This document shows, in pieces, positions 1 through 14,400 of a stretch of DNA of 64,000 bases. The notes beneath the pieces are model-generated. The model did no database searches, was not told the DNA's origin, and saw only the letters and a program-made list of their open reading frames with translations. Numbering within the stretch: position 1 is the first letter of the stretch; every line of letters begins with the position of its first letter. The stretch lies in the NCBI GenBank assembly GCA_030674155.1, contig CM060342.1:20189476-20253475 (forward strand), written 5' to 3'. A program made the translations under genes and the position numbers. Source of the stretch: Stramonita haemastoma (lineage: Eukaryota; Mollusca; Gastropoda; Neogastropoda; Muricidae).

Positions 1-1018
1 CTTAAGCTCATTTATATAGCCTGCTGTCTCTTGGAGAGATTTACATGCAAGGTGTGCGGGATATGCACTTACAAAGCCTCTTACACTCCCTTTTCATTTG
101 TATGGGGATGAGGGTAGCAATAGTCTATTATGCCGAACAGACAACACCTAAAATCAACTATTTTTTTACAAAAGCATGTCGGGAAAAAATAGTAAAAATA
201 CAATTTATCTTTCGTTTATCTTATTTTGCCTATATGCCCATTGGTCCATGTTGCGCTAATGCGCGACGCCTAGAATTCCCTCCCCTGACCATGAAAAATA
301 CAGTTGCCTTCTTTAAAACTACTAAAATTCATAAAGGATTGTCGCCCCATGCTTTGAATTGCCTCCCTTAGCAAGAACGCTGTTGTCTTCTTTGTTCTTA
401 CTAAAATTCATAAAGGACCGCCGTTTCAGGGGAGTTAATTAAAGAAACCCACAAAATCACTGACACCACGAAGAAGTCTTTCATGTCTAGTTTTGAATAT
501 ATGACATCATTTACATCCCTAAAATATCATTCTGACGGTAGATATCCCAAGATCATCATTTTGCTCGACTTCAGAAGACATTTTGTTTCAAACTCACAGA
601 AATCATGCCGATACATATGACATTCTAGACTATGATTTTTTTTCTGGAGAGAGAATGAATGAATAATAAATGAACGAGTTGTAACAGAGTGCAGATATTT
701 GATCTGCCGCGACTCTGTACAACTTCTCGGCAACGACAGCACGGTCAGACAGTGGGAATGTGGCCTCTAAAAAGAGGCTGCATAAATACTACATTTTACC
801 GCTACGGGCAAAGTGCATGCAGAGGCCGGCTTTCGACCACCCCCCAACGATACAGAACGTCGCACAATTCACAGGTGTGGATCCAAACGTTACACCCACG
901 ACGCTGCGATTGGCAGTTCCGATCGCAAGGGAAGTAATCTAATTACCGCCCTGCCACAGAGTGAATAACTTTATTGTTAATGGTTACAGTGTAAGTATGT
1001 ACATACTTTTTTACCTAC
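1..1018. other. Unassigned leading sequence
   Basis: No gene, RNA or known repeat is recognised. Two short open frames on the plus strand (45-371, 108 codons; 760-942, 60 codons) have no recognisable domain and no splice context. A somewhat more GC-rich patch at about 690-960 differs from its AT-rich surroundings and could be an exon or a fragment of an unrecognised repeat, but nothing in it identifies a function. Confidence 0.5.
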
Positions 1019-1020
1019 AC

Positions 1021-1054
<34 letters not shown>

Positions 1055-1055
1055 T

Positions 1056-1102
<47 letters not shown>
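1019..1102. repeat. (GA)n microsatellite
   Basis: Almost pure GA dinucleotide tract with a few single-base interruptions. Its complement produces a spurious Ser/Leu frame. Confidence 0.95.
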
Positions 1103-1103
<1 letters not shown>

Positions 1104-1118
1104 CAAAGCAAGGCAAAT

Positions 1119-1175
1119 TCTTTTATTGGGAGGATAATAGATAAGCGCTCGTGTGCTTTTTTACATCCAGTCCCC
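1119..1175 (-). mobile_element. SINE-A 3' tail fragment
   Basis: The segment is the reverse complement of the conserved 3' tail of the window's SINE-A family, recognised by ttacatccagtcccc preceded by gtgtgctttttt. Only about 57 bp of tail survive, with no tRNA-like head. Confidence 0.7.
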
Positions 1176-1621
1176 GCCCTTTTCAGGGATAACATCAAGT
1201 TGAAAAGATACTAAACAATAAACTTTATGCTGTGCCAAACAACATGCAAGAATAAGGACACTATATATGATAAGGTAATAAAAATGCACTCGTTCAGAAG
1301 ACGAAAATCAGAAGTCACAATAAAATGATTTTGATTATGGAAGAAAAAGAAAAGCGTTAATAGATAAAGAGCAAACAAGAGAACAAAATGAAATAAACAA
1401 CTGAAAACATCTATCCACCACCATCTGTCAAAAGTTATACATGTGATATAAATCATACATTTGGATAAAAGGGAAAATTTTAACTAATATCCTTATTGGA
1501 AGGGGGGGGGGGGGGAGACATACTACCAATAAAAAAAAAAAGATAAAATAAGAAAAAAATTACATAAAACATCCTAGATGTTTTAAAAGAATTGGCAGGA
1601 CATTTTTATCAATCAGATAAT
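1176..1621. other. AT-rich spacer with short poly-G run
   Basis: No gene or recognised repeat family is seen. A run of 14 G lies at about 1502-1515, followed by A-rich sequence. Confidence 0.5.
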
Positions 1622-1970
<349 letters not shown>

Positions 1971-2180
1971 AGGGACAGTAAATTTTAAGCCAGATAATGC
2001 TGCGTACAGTTTTCAGTTGACCAATAATATCATCACTAACACTCTTCATCTTTCTACTTATACATTTTTTTTTTTTAAAAAGATCATATGGTAAAAGATG
2101 TTGGTTATACGAAAGAATAAGATGACACATTTTTTCCTTCTTTCTTTAAAACCAATTACGTTTACACAATGATAAGATAC

Positions 2181-3868
2181 TTGGGGCCCGTCTTTGACCC
2201 AAACGGCACCTTTTCGGCAGGGGTGTGGGTATGCATGCGCGCACGCACGCGCGCTCTGGTACTTGTCAGTGCGTTTGTTTCTGTGCGCGCATGTGGCGGG
2301 GACGCTGCAGTTTACTGTGGTGCATTATATTGCTGTATATTGATATTATTATTGTGCGCCCTGCTTGGTTTTCGGTGCGTACACTGTACGAGATTTCCTT
2401 GCCACAAACTAGCTTTCTCAGCTCTTGAGGGGGTCGGTGTCGCCACAAGTCCGGCGCCACACACGTGGAAGATGGTAGGGGAGCGAGTATGCATCCGGTG
2501 CGATATTGTCCCGGTGCTGTGGGGTCTGCAACCATGCAAAAGTCGGGGCAGGACGGGCCTAAAAACGACTCTTTGGGGCCCGTCTTTGCCCCAAACGGCA
2601 CCTTTTCAGCAGGGGGGTAGGTATGCATGCGCGCACGCGCGTGCGCGCTGGTGTTTGTCAGTGCGTTTGTTTGTGTGCGCGCATGTGGCAGAGACCCTGC
2701 AATTTACTGTGGTGCATGATATTGCTGTATATTGTCATTATTATTGTGCGCCCTGCTTGGTTTTCGGTGCGTACACTGTACGAGATTTCCTTGCCACAAA
2801 CTAGCTTTCTCAGCTCTTGAGGGCGTCGGTGTCGCAACAAGTCCGGCGCCACATACGTCGAAGATGGTAGGGGAGCGAGTATGCATCCAGTGCCATATTT
2901 TCCCGGTGCCTTGGGGTCTGTAACCGTGCAAAAGTCGGGGCTGGACGGGCCTGAAAACGGCTCTTTGGGGCCCGTCTTTGCCCCAAACGGCACCTTTTTG
3001 GCAGGGGGGTGGGTATGCATTCGGGAACGCGCGCGCGTGTTGGTGTTTGTCAGTGCGTTTCTTTTTTGTGCACGCATGTGGCGGTGACCCTGCAGTTTGC
3101 CTTGGTGCATCATATTGCTGTATGTTGTCATTATTATTGTGCGCCCTGCTTGGTTTTCGGTGCGTACACTGTACGAGATTTCCTTGCCACAAACTAGCTT
3201 TCTCAGCTCTTGAGCGCGTCGGTATCACAAGTCCGGCGCCACACACGTCGAAGATGGTAGGGGAGCGAGTATGCACCCGGCACCATATTCTCCCGGTGCC
3301 TTGGGTCTGTAACCGTGGAAAAGTCGGGGCAGGACGGGCCTGAAAACGGCTCTTTGGGGCCCGTCTTGGCCCGAAACGGCACCTTTCTGGCAGGGGTTGG
3401 GTATGCATGCGCGCACGCGCGCGCGCGCGCTGGTGTTTGTCAGTGCGTTTGTTTGTGTGCGCACATGTGGCGGAGAGCCTGCAGTTTGCTGTGAGGCATC
3501 ATATTGCTGTATTTTGTCATTATTATTGTGCGCCCTGCTTGGTTTTCGGTCCGTACACTGTACGCGATTTCATTGCCACAAACTAGCTTTCTCAGCTCTT
3601 GAGGGCGTCGGTGTCGCCACAAGTCCGGCGCGTCACACGTCGAAGATGGTATTTTAGCGAGTATGCATCCAGTGCCACATTGTCTCGGTGCCTTGAGGTC
3701 TGTAACCGTGCAAAAGTCGGGGCAGGACGGGCCTGAAAACGGCTCTTTGGGGCCCGTCTTTGCCCCAAACGGCACCTTTTTGGCAGTGGGGTGGGTATGC
3801 ATGCGCGCACGCGCGCGCGCGCTGGTGTTTGTCAGGGCGTTTATTTGTGTGCGCGTATGTGGCGGGAA
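2181..3868. repeat. 390-bp satellite, array I part a
   Basis: About 4.3 direct copies of a unit near 390-395 bp. The landmark aaactagctttctcagctct recurs near 2407, 2798, 3194 and 3584. Each unit has four recognisable parts: a hairpin-capable segment (TTTGGGGC, 8-base loop, GCCCCAAA), an alternating GC tract after tatgcatgcgcgcac, an AT-richer part (tattgtcattattattgtg), and a CpG-rich half. Open frames cross the units on both strands because the unit is poor in stop codons. None looks like a real protein. Confidence 0.95.
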
Positions 3869-4034
3869 CAGGATAGCCTAGTGGTTAGAACATCCTAACA
3901 TTCAAATAGAAAATAAAACGCAAACATGGGGACTGGATGCAAAAAAAACACATGAGTGCTTATTCTATTATCCTCAATATAAAAGAATACATAAAATGAG
4001 AAATAAAATAAAACACACCACACACACACACACA

Positions 4035-4090
<56 letters not shown>

Positions 4091-4350
4091 AACTATACCT
4101 TCCTATAAAACTGGGGAAAAGAAAAAGGGGGGTAGAGGGAAAGAAATCCAAGGGCACCAACCAACCTATTGCCCGAGACACAGTGACGCTGCCATTGACG
4201 CGCCAAACCCCAAAGGCGTTGGTCACCAATCCTCCCAGCTCCTCAATACGTCTCCTCTGATCCTGAAATTGTCAAACAACAACAACGACAGATTATATGC
4301 ATGTATGTATTTTTGATCCTGTTACGTCCAACCCCTCCTTTCTAACCAAG
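3869..4350 (+). mobile_element. Composite: deleted SINE-A + (CA)n + TATACC element (copy 1)
   Basis: Begins with the SINE-A A-box region (tagcctagtggttagaac), then jumps directly to the SINE-A tail (ggggactggatg), so the SINE body is deleted internally. A (CA)n tract at about 4015-4086 follows. The rest is a 260-bp repeat starting tatacc and ending in cctcctttctaaccaag. It replaces the part of the satellite unit between gtggcggg and cctgcttgg. The same junction recurs at 6649, 33753 and 35786. Confidence 0.85.
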
Positions 4351-6648
4351 CCTGCTTGGTTTTCAGTGTGTAATCTGTACGAGATTTCCTTGCCACAAAC
4401 TAGCTTTCTCAGCTCTTGAGGGCGACGGTGTCGCCACAAGTCCGGCGCCAAACACGTCGAAGATGGTAGGGGAGCGAGTATGCATCCTGTGCCATATTGT
4501 CCCGCTGCCTTGCGGTCTGTATCCGTGCAAAAGTCGGAGCAGGACGGGCCTGAAAACGGCTCTTTGGGGCCCGTCTTTCCTCAAACGGTACCTTTTTGGC
4601 AGAGGGGTGGGTATGCATGCGCGCACGCGCGCGCGCGCTGGTGTTCGTCAGTGCGTTTGTTTGTGTGCGCGCATGTGGCGGCGACCCTGCAGTTTGCTGT
4701 GATGCATCATATTGCTGTTTTTTGTCATTATTATTGTGCGGCCTGCTTGGTTTCGGCGCGTACACTGTACGAGATTTCCTTGCCACAAACTAGCTTTCTC
4801 AGCTCTTGAGGGCGTCGGTGTCGCCACAAGTCCGGCACCACACACGTCGAAAATGGTAGGGGAGCGAGTATGCACCCGGCACCATATTGTCCCGGTGCGT
4901 TGGGTATGTAACCCTGCAAAAGTCGAGGCAGGACGGGCCTGAAAACGGCTCTTTGGGGCCCGTCTTTCCCCAAACGGCACCTTTTTGGCAGAGGGGTGGG
5001 TATGCATGCGCGCACGAGTGCGCGTGCTGGTGTTTGTCAGTGCGTTTGTTTGTGTGCGCACATGTGGCGGAGAGCCTGCAGTTTCCTGTGGTACATGATA
5101 TTGCTGTACATTGTCATTATTATTGTGCGCCCTGCTTGGTTTTCGGTGCATACACTGTACGAGATTTCCTTGCCACAAACTAGCTTTCTCAGCTCTTCAG
5201 GGCGTCGGTGACGCCACAAGTCCGGCGCCACACATGTCGAAGATGGTAGGGGAGCGAGTATGCACCCGGCACCATATTGTCCCGGTGCCTTGCGGTCTGT
5301 AACCCTGCAAAAGTCGGGGCAGGACGGGCCTGAAAACGGCTCTTTGGGGCCCGACTTTGCCCCAAACGGCACCTTTTTGGCAGGGGGGTGGGTATGCATG
5401 CGCGCACGCGCGCGCGCGCTGGTGTTTGTCAGTGTGTTTGTTTGGGTGCGCACATGTGGCGGAGAGCCTGCAGTTTGCTGTGGTGCATGATATTGCTGTA
5501 TATTGTCATTATTATTACGCGCCTTGCTTGGTTTTCGGTGCGTACACTGTACGAGATTTCTTTGCCACAAACTAGCTTTCTCAGCTCTTGAGGGCGTCGG
5601 TCTTTCCACAAGTCCGGCGCCACACATGTCGAAGATGGTAGGGGAGCGAGTATGCATCCGGTGCTATTTTGTCCCGGTGCCTTGGGGTCTGTAACCGTAC
5701 AAAAGTCGGGGCAGGACGGGCCTCAAAACGGCTCTTCATGGCCCGTTTTCACCCCCAAACGGCACCTCTTTGGCAGAGGGGTGGGTATGCATGCGCGCAA
5801 GCACGCAAGCGCTGGTGTTTGTCAGTGTGTTTGTTTGTGTGCGCAAATGTGGCGGGGACTCTCTAGTTTGCTGTGAGGCATGATATTGCTGTATATTGTC
5901 ATTATTATTGTGCGATCTGCTTGGTGTTCGGTGCGGACACTATACCAGATTTCCTTGCCACAAACTAGCTTTCTCAGCTTTTGAGGGCGTCGGTGTCGCC
6001 ACAAGTCCGGCGCCACACACGTCGAAGATGGTAGGGGAGCGAGTATGCATCCGGTGCCATATTGTCCCGGTGCCTTGAGGTCTGTAGCCGTGGAAAAGTC
6101 GGGGCAGGACAGGCCTGAAAACGGCTCTTTGGGGCCCGTCTTTGCCCCAAACGGAATCTTTTTGGAAGGGGGGTGGGTATAGATTCGGGAACGTTCGCGT
6201 GCGCTGGTGTTTGTCAGTGCGTTTGTTTGTGTGTGTGCATGTGCCTGGAACCCTGCAGTTTGCTGTGGTGCATCATATTGCTGTATTTTGTCATTATTAT
6301 TGTGCGCCCTGCTTGGTTTTTGTTGCGTACAGTGTACGAGATTTCCTCGCCACAAACTAGCTTTCTCAGCTCTTGAGGGCGTCGGTGTCGCCACAAGTCC
6401 GTCGCAACACACGTCGAAGACGGTATGTTAGCGAGTATGCATTCGGTGGCACATTGTCTCGGTGCCTTGGGGTCTGTAACCGTGCAAAAGTCGGGGCAGG
6501 ACGGGCCTGAATACGACTCTTTGGGGCCCGTCTTTGCCCCAAACGGCACCTTTTTGGCAGTGGGGTGGGTATGCATGCGCGCACGCGCGCGCGCGCGCGC
6601 TCTGGTGTTTGTCAGGGCGTTTGTTTGTGTGCGCGTATGTGGCGGGAA
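4351..6648. repeat. 390-bp satellite, array I part b
   Basis: Nearly six further direct copies of the same unit. The last one before the next composite carries the diagnostic variant ggtatgttagcgag (near 6424) in place of the common ggtaggggagcgag. The same variant type precedes the other composites. Confidence 0.95.
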
Positions 6649-6792
6649 CAGGATAGCCTAGTGGTTAGAACATTCTAACATTTAAATAGAAAATAAAACG
6701 CAAACATGGGGACTGGATATAAAAAAGCACATGAGTGCTTATTCTATTATCCGCAATATAAAAGAATAAATAAAATGATAAATAAACAAAAT

Positions 6793-6863
<71 letters not shown>

Positions 6864-7150
6864 CACACACACACACACGAACACACACACAAACACACTA
6901 TACCTTCCCATAAATCTGGGGAAAAGAATAACGGGGGGAGAGGGAAAGAAATCCAAGGACACCAACCAACCTATTGCCCGAGACACAGTGACGCTGTCAT
7001 TGACGTGCCAAACCCCAAAGGCGTTGGTCACCAATCCTCCCAGCTCCTCAGTACGTCTCCTCTCATCCTGAAATTGTCAAACAACAACGACAGATTATAT
7101 ACATGTATGTATTTTTGATCCTGTTAAGTCCAACCCTCCTTTCTAAGCAA
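6649..7150 (+). mobile_element. Composite: deleted SINE-A + (CA)n + TATACC element (copy 2)
   Basis: Same structure and same junctions with the satellite as the copy at 3869. The (CA)n tract (about 6797-6896) is longer and has Y-type interruptions, as expected of an unstable microsatellite in a duplicated module. Confidence 0.85.
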
Positions 7151-8612
7151 GCCCTGCTTGGTTTTCAGTGCGTACACCGTACGAGATTTCCTTGCCACAA
7201 ACTAGCTTTCTCAGCTCTTGAGGGCGTCGGTGTCGCCACAAGTCCGGCGCCAAACACGTCGAAGATGGTAGGGGAGCGAGTATCCATCCGGTGCCATATT
7301 GTTTCGCTGCCTTGGGGTCTGTATCCGTGCAAAAGTCGGAGCAGGACGGGCCTGAAAACGACTCTTTGGGGCCCGTTTTTCCCCAAACGGCACCTTTTTG
7401 GCAAGGGAGTGGGTATGCATTCGCGCACGCGTGCGCGCGCTGGTGTTCGTCAGTGCGTTTGTTTGTGTGCGCGCATGTGACGGAGACCCTGCAGTTTGCT
7501 GTAGTGCATCATATTGCTGTATATTGTCATTATTATTGTGCGCCTTGCTGGTTTTCGGTGCGTACACTGTACCAGATTTCCTTCCCACAAACTAGCTTTC
7601 TGTAACCGTGCAAAAGTCGGGGCAGGACGGGCCTGAAAACGGCTCTTTTGGACCCGTCTTTGCCCAAAACGACACCTTTTTGTCAGGGGGTGGGTATGTA
7701 TGCGCGCACAAGCGCGCACGCTGGTGTTTGTGAGTGTGTTTATGTGTGTGCGCGCATGTAGCGGGTACCCTGCAGTTTACTGTGGTGCAATATATTGCTG
7801 TATATTGTCATTACTATTGTGCACCCTGCATGGTTTTCAGTGCGTACACTGTACGAGATTTCCTTTGCCACAAACTAGCTTTCTCAGCTCTTGAGGGCGT
7901 CGGTGTCGCCACAAGTCCGGCGCCACACCGTCGAAGATGGTAGGGGAGCGAGTATGCATCCGGTGCCATATTGTCCTAATGCCTTGGGGTCTGTAACCGT
8001 GAAAAAGTCGGGGCAGGACGGGCCTGAAAACGGCTCTTTGGGGCCCGTGTTTGCCCCAAACGGCACCTTTTTGGCAGGGGGATGAGTTTGCATGCGCGAA
8101 GAGCGCGCGAACTGGTGTTTGTCAGTGCGTTTGTTTGTGTGCACGCATGTGGCAGGGACCCTGCAGTTTGTTGTGGTGCATGATTTTGCTGTATATTGTC
8201 ATTATTATTGTGCGCCCTGCTTGGTTTTCTGTGCGTACACAGTACCAGATTTCCTTGCCACAAACTAGCTTTCTCAGCTCTTGAGCACGTCGGTGTCGCC
8301 ACAAGTCCGGCGCCACACACGTCGAAGATGGTAGGGGAGCGCGTATGTATCCGGTGCCATTTTGTCCCGGTGCCTTCAGGTCTGTAACCGTGGAAAAGTC
8401 AGGGCAGAACGGGCCTGAATACGGCTCTTTGGGGCCGTCTTTGCCCCAAACGGCACCTCTTTGGCAGAGGGGTGGGTATGCATGCGCGCAAGTGCTTGTG
8501 TTTGTCAGTGCGTTTGTTTGTGTGTGCGAATGTGGCGGCGACTCTGCAGTTTGCTGTGAGGCATCATATTGCTGTATATTGTCATTATTATTGTGCGCCC
8601 TGCTTGGTGCGC
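7151..8612. repeat. 390-bp satellite, array I part c
   Basis: About 3.7 units. One unit has an internal deletion joining actagctttc directly to tgtaaccgtg at 7600/7601. The identical deletion junction is at 30840/30841, exactly 23,240 bp away. The last unit is broken after a short duplication of gcgccctgcttg and runs into (TG)n. Confidence 0.95.
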
Positions 8613-8843
<231 letters not shown>

Positions 8844-8904
8844 TCTTCTTTTAGTGATGCATTAAACAAAAAGACTCGTTGGTTCTAGAACCTCATCTGC
8901 TGTG

Positions 8905-10860
8905 TCGTAAAGAGGCAATTATCGTAAAGTAGCTATTGTCGTAAGGTAGCTATTGGCGTAAAGTAGCTATTGGTGTAAAGTAACTGATATCGTACAGTAC
9001 CTATTATCGTAAAGTAGCTATTGGTGTAAAGTACCTATTATCGTAAAGTATCTATTGGTGTAAAGTAGCTATTATCGTAAGGTACCTATTGCTGAAAATT
9101 ACCTATTATCGTAAAGTAGCTGTTATCGTACGGTAGCTATTATCGTCTAGTAGGTATTGTAGTAAATTAGCTATTATCGTAAAGTAGCGATTAGTGTAAA
9201 GTAGCTATTATCGTAAAGTAGCTATTATAGTACAGTAGCTATTATCGTAAAGTAGCTATTATCGTAAAGTAGCTATTATCGTACAGTAGCTTTTGGTGTA
9301 AAGAAGCTATTATCGTAAAGTAGCTATTATCGTAAAGTAGCTCTAATAGCTATTGGTGTAAAGTAGCTATTGGTGTAAAGTAGCTATTATCGTACAGAAG
9401 GTATTAGCGTAAAGTAGCTATTATCGTAAAGTAGCTCTAATAGCTATTATCGTAAAGTAGCTATTGATGTAAAGTAGCTATTATCGTAAAGTAGCTATTG
9501 TCGTAAAGTAGCTATTAGTGTAAAGTAGCTATTATCATAAAGTAGCTATTATGACAAAGTAGCTATTATCGAAAAGTAGCTATTGTCATAAAGTAGCTAT
9601 TATCGAAAAGTAGCAATTATGATAAAGTTATCAAAAAGTAGCTATTATGTTAAAGTAGCTATTATCGAAAACTAGCTATTATTATAAAGTAGCTATTATT
9701 ATAAAGTTAGCTGTTATCGTAAAGTAGCTAAAGTAGCTATTATGATAAAGTAGCTATTATGATAAAGTAGCTATTATCGAAAAATAGTTACTATCATAAA
9801 GTAGCTATTATCAAATAGTATAATAGCTATGATCATAAATTAGCTATTATCATAAACTAGCGATTACCGAAAAGTAGCTATTATCATAAAGTAGCTATTA
9901 TGGTAAAGTAGCTATTATGGAAAGTAGCTATTATGACAAAGTAGCTATTATCGAATAGTAGCTATTATCATAAAGTAGTTATTATCATAAAATAGCTATT
10001 ATTGTAAAGTAGCTAAGGTAGTTAGTATCATTAAGTAACTATTATGATAAAGTAGCTATTATCGAAAAGTAGCTATTATCATAAAGTAGCTATTATCGAA
10101 AAGTAGCTATTATGACAAAGTAGCGATCATGATAAAGTAGCTATTATCGAAAAGTAGCTATTATCATTAAGTAGCTATTATCCAAAAGTAGCTATTATCA
10201 TAAAGTAGCTATTATCAGACAGTAGCTATTATCGAAAAGTAGCTAAATTAGCTATTATCGAAAAGTAGCTATTATGACAAAGTAGCTATTATCGAAAAGT
10301 AGCTATTATCAAATAGTAGCTATTATCATAAAGTAGCTAGTATCGTTAAGTAGCTAAAGTAGTAGCTATTACAATAAAATGGCTATTATGACAAAGTAGC
10401 TTTTATCCAAAAGTAGCTATTATCGAAAAAGTAGCTATTATCGAAAAGAAGCTATTATAATAACGTAGCTAAAGTATGACAAAGTACCTTTTATCGAAAA
10501 GTATCGAAAGTTGCTATTATCGAAAAGTAGCTATTATCATAAAATGGATGTTATGTAAAATGGATGTTATGACAAAGTAGCTATTATCGAAAAACAGCTT
10601 TTATCGAAAAGTACTTATTATGATAAAATGGCTCTTATCCAAAAGTAGCTCTTATCGAAAAGTAGCTATTATCAAAAAGTAGCTATCACATTAAAATGGC
10701 TATTATAACAAAGTAGCTTTTATCAAAAAGTAGCTATTATCGAAAAGTAGCTATTATCGAAAAGTAGCTATTATCATAAAATAGCTATTATGAAAAAGTA
10801 GCTATTATCATAAAATAGCTATTATCGAAAAATGGGGAAATGGCTATTTTCAAAAAATGG
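8905..10860. repeat. Giant minisatellite zone 1 (17-bp, CpG-bearing unit)
   Basis: Tandem 17-mers of the type tattatcgtaaagtagc, with variants gtgtaaagtagc, gaaaagtagc and cataaagtagc. Towards the right the cgt becomes cat or gaa. From about 10,370 onwards units carrying atggc in place of gtagc are interspersed and then take over, so the boundary with zone 2 is a mixing interval. The unit contains TAA and TAG, so no long frames exist here. Confidence 0.95.
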
Positions 10861-13800
10861 CTATTATGGAAAAATGAAAAATGGCTCTTATGGAAAAATG
10901 GCTCTTATGCAAAAATGGCTATTATGGGAAAATGGCTGTTATGGGAAAATGTCTATGTTAAAAAAAGACTATTAATGAAAAATTGGCCATTATCAAAAAT
11001 GGCTATTATCGAAAAATGACTGTTATGGCAAATTGGCTATTATGGAAAAATGTAAAATGATTATTATCGAAAATTGGCTATTATGGGGAAATGGCTATTA
11101 TCAAAATAATGGCTATTATGGAAAAATGAAAAGTGGCTATTGTGGAAAAATGGCTATTATGGAAAATAGGTATTATGGCGAAATGGCTATTCTGGTAAAA
11201 TGGCTCTTATGGGGAAATGGCTATTGTGGAAAAATGGCTATTATGAGAAAAATGTAAAGTGGCTATTGTGGAAAAATGGCTATTATGAAAAAAAACTATT
11301 ATGGCGAAATGGCTATTATCAGAAAATGGCTATTCTCGAAAAATGGCTTACAAAATATGGCTATTATCGAAAAATGGCTATTATGAAAAGATGGCTATTA
11401 TCAAAAAATGGCTATTATGGGGATGGGGAAATGGATATTATGGGAAAATGGCTATATTCAAAAAATGGCTATTATCAAAAGATGGCTATTATCGACAAAT
11501 GGCTATTATGGGGATGGGGAAATGGCTATTATTGGAAAATGGCTATAATGGAAAAATGAAAAATGGCTATTATAGGAAAATGGCCATTATCGAAAAATGG
11601 CTATTATCAAAAGATGGCTATTATCGAAAAATGGCTAATATGGGGATGGAAAAATGGCTATTATGGGAAAATGGCTATTATGAAAAAAATTAAAAAATGG
11701 CTATTATCGGAAAATGGCTTTTATGAGGAAATGGCTATTATCCAAAAATGGGTATTATGGAAAATGAAAAATGGCTATTGTGAAATAATGGCTATTATGG
11801 AAAAATAGCTATTATGGAGAAATGGCTATTATCCAAAAACGGCTATTGCTATTATCCAGAAATGGCTATTATGGGAAAATGGCTATTATGGAAAAATGGC
11901 TATTATCAAAAAATGGCTATTATCAAAAAATGGCTATTATTGGAAAATGAAAAAAAGCTAGTATGAGAAAATGGCTATTATCAAAAAAAGGCTATTATGG
12001 GGAAATGGCTATTATCAAAAAATGCTATTATGGGAAAATGGCGATTATCAAAAAATGGCTATTATAAAAATATGGCTATTATGAAAAAATGGCTGTTATG
12101 GGAAAATGGCTATTATGGGAAAATGAAAAATGGCTATTATGGAAAAATGGCTATTATGGAAAAAGGGCTATTATGGGAAAAAGGCTATTATGGGAAAATG
12201 AAAAATGGCTATTATAGGAAATGGCTATTATAGGAAAATGGCTATTATAAGAAAATGGTTATCATCCAAAAGAGGCTATTATAAGAAAATGGCTATTATG
12301 GGGATATGGCTATTATCAGAAAATGACTATTATGGGGAAATTGCAATTATGGGAAAATGGCTTTAAATGGGAAAATGGCTATTATAGGAAAATGGCTATC
12401 ATGAAAAAGAGGCTATTATGGGAAAATGGCTGTTATGGGGACATGGCTTTGATAAAAAAAAAGGCTATTATGAGGAAATGCCTATTAGGGGATAATAGCT
12501 TTTATGGGAAAAGGAAAAATGTCTATTATGGAAAATGTCTATTATGGAAAAATGGCTATTATGGGGAAATGGCTATTATCAAAAAATGGCTATTATAGGA
12601 AAATGGCTATTATGGGGAAATGGCTATTATGGGGAAATGGCTATTATAGGAAAATGGCTATTATGGGGAAATGGCTATTATGAAAAAATGGCTATTATAG
12701 GAAAATGGCTATTATGGACAAATGGCTATTATGGGCAAATGGCTATTATAAAAAAGAGGCTATAATGGGAAATGGCTATTATAGGGAAATGGCTATTATA
12801 AAAAAAGAGGCTATTATGGGAAAAGGACTATTATGGGAAAATGGATATTATGGGGAAATGGCTATTATAAAAAAAGGGTATTATACGAAAATGGCTATTA
12901 TTAAAAAAAAGAGGCTATTGTGGGAAATGGCTATTATGGGCAAATGCCTATTATAGGGAAATGGCTATTATGGGAAAATGGCTCTTGTAGGAAAATGGGT
13001 ATTATAAAAAAAGAGTTTATTCTGGGAAAATGGCTATTATGGGAAACTGGATATTATGGGGAAATGCCTATTATCAAAGAATGGGTATTTAAGGAAAATG
13101 GCTGTTATGGGGAAATGGCTATTATAGGAAAATGGCTTTTATAGGAAAATTTTTTTTTAGGAAAATGCTTATTATGGGAAACTGGCTTTTATGGAAAAGT
13201 GGATATTATGGGGAAATGGCTATTATGCAAAAATGGATATTATGGAGAAATGGCTATTATGGAAAAATGGCATTTATGGGGAAATAGTTATTATGGGAAA
13301 ATGGCTATTATGGGGAAATGGCGATTATCAAAAAGAAGCTATTATGGGAAAATGGTTATTATGGGAAAATGGCTATTATGGAGAAATGGATATTATGTCA
13401 AAATGGATGGTTATTACGGGAAAATGGCTATTATGGGGAAATGGCTATTATCAAAAAGATTCTATAATGGAAAAATTGCTATTATGGAAAAATGGCTATT
13501 ATCATAAATGGCTATTATGGGGAAATGGCTATTATGGGGAAATGGCTATTATAAAAAAGAGGCTATTATAAAAAATGAGGCTATTATAGGGAAATGGCTA
13601 TTATGGGGAAATGGCTATTATGGAAAAATGGCTATTATCAAATATAGGTATTATGGGGAAATGGCTATTATAAAAAAAGAGGCTAATATATTTTTTAAAA
13701 AGAGGCTATTATAGGGAAATGGCTATTATGGGAAAATGGCTATTATGGGAAATGGCTATGATGGGGAAATGGCTATTATAAATTAAGAGTTTATTATATT

Positions 13801-14400
13801 AAAAAAAGACGCTATTATGGGGAAATGGCTATTATGGGGAAATGGCTATTATGGAAAAATGGCTAATGGCTATTATGGGAAAATAGCTATTATGGGGAAA
13901 TGGCTATTTTGTGAAAAATGGCTATTATGGTGAAATGGCTATTAGGGGAAAATGGCTAATGGCTATTAAGGGAAAATAGCTATTATAGGGAAATGACTAT
14001 TTTCGGTAAATGGTATTATGGGAAAATGGCTATTATGGGGAAATCGCTAATGGCTATTATGGGAAAATAGCTATTATAGGAAAATGGCTATTTTCGGTAA
14101 ATGGCTATTATGTGAAAAAGGCTATTTTGGGGAAATGGCTAATGGCTATTATGGGAAAATAGCTATTATAAGAAAATGGCTATTATGGGCTATTCTCAAA
14201 TAATGGCTATTCTAAGTGGCTATTCTCAAGCAATGGCTGTTCTGAGAAAAAGTGGCTTTTTATGGAAAAATGGCTATCATCAGAAAGTGGCTTTTATGGA
14301 AAAATGGTAATTATGGGGAAATGGCTATTATCAAAGAGAGGCTATAATGGGGAAATGGCTATTTTTGGAAAAAGGCTATAATGGGAAAATGGCTATTATG
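10861..14400. repeat. Giant minisatellite zone 2 (17-bp aaaatggctattatggg)
   Basis: Tandem 17-mers aaaatggctattatggg with substitutions such as tatcaaa, tataaaa and tatgggg. The consensus has no stop codon in any plus-strand frame, and 17 bases cycle through three frames, so spurious ORFs with a 17-residue period (MAIMGKWLLWENGYYGK type) arise throughout. These are not genes. Confidence 0.95.

Noticed and set aside
45..371. 108-codon plus-strand frame at the window start
   Set aside because: No domain, AT-rich composition, no homologous copy in the window. Probably chance.
2181..3868. Hammerhead-type ribozyme in the satellite unit
   Set aside because: The conserved ctgatga and gaaac core words are not present together in the unit on either strand.
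7588..7610. Novel gene rearrangement at the deleted satellite unit
   Set aside because: It is a simple deletion inside one unit, present in both array copies; useful as a marker of duplication but not a feature in itself.
8905..10860. CRISPR array (short direct repeats)
   Set aside because: Contiguous 17-mers with no unique spacers; eukaryotic context.
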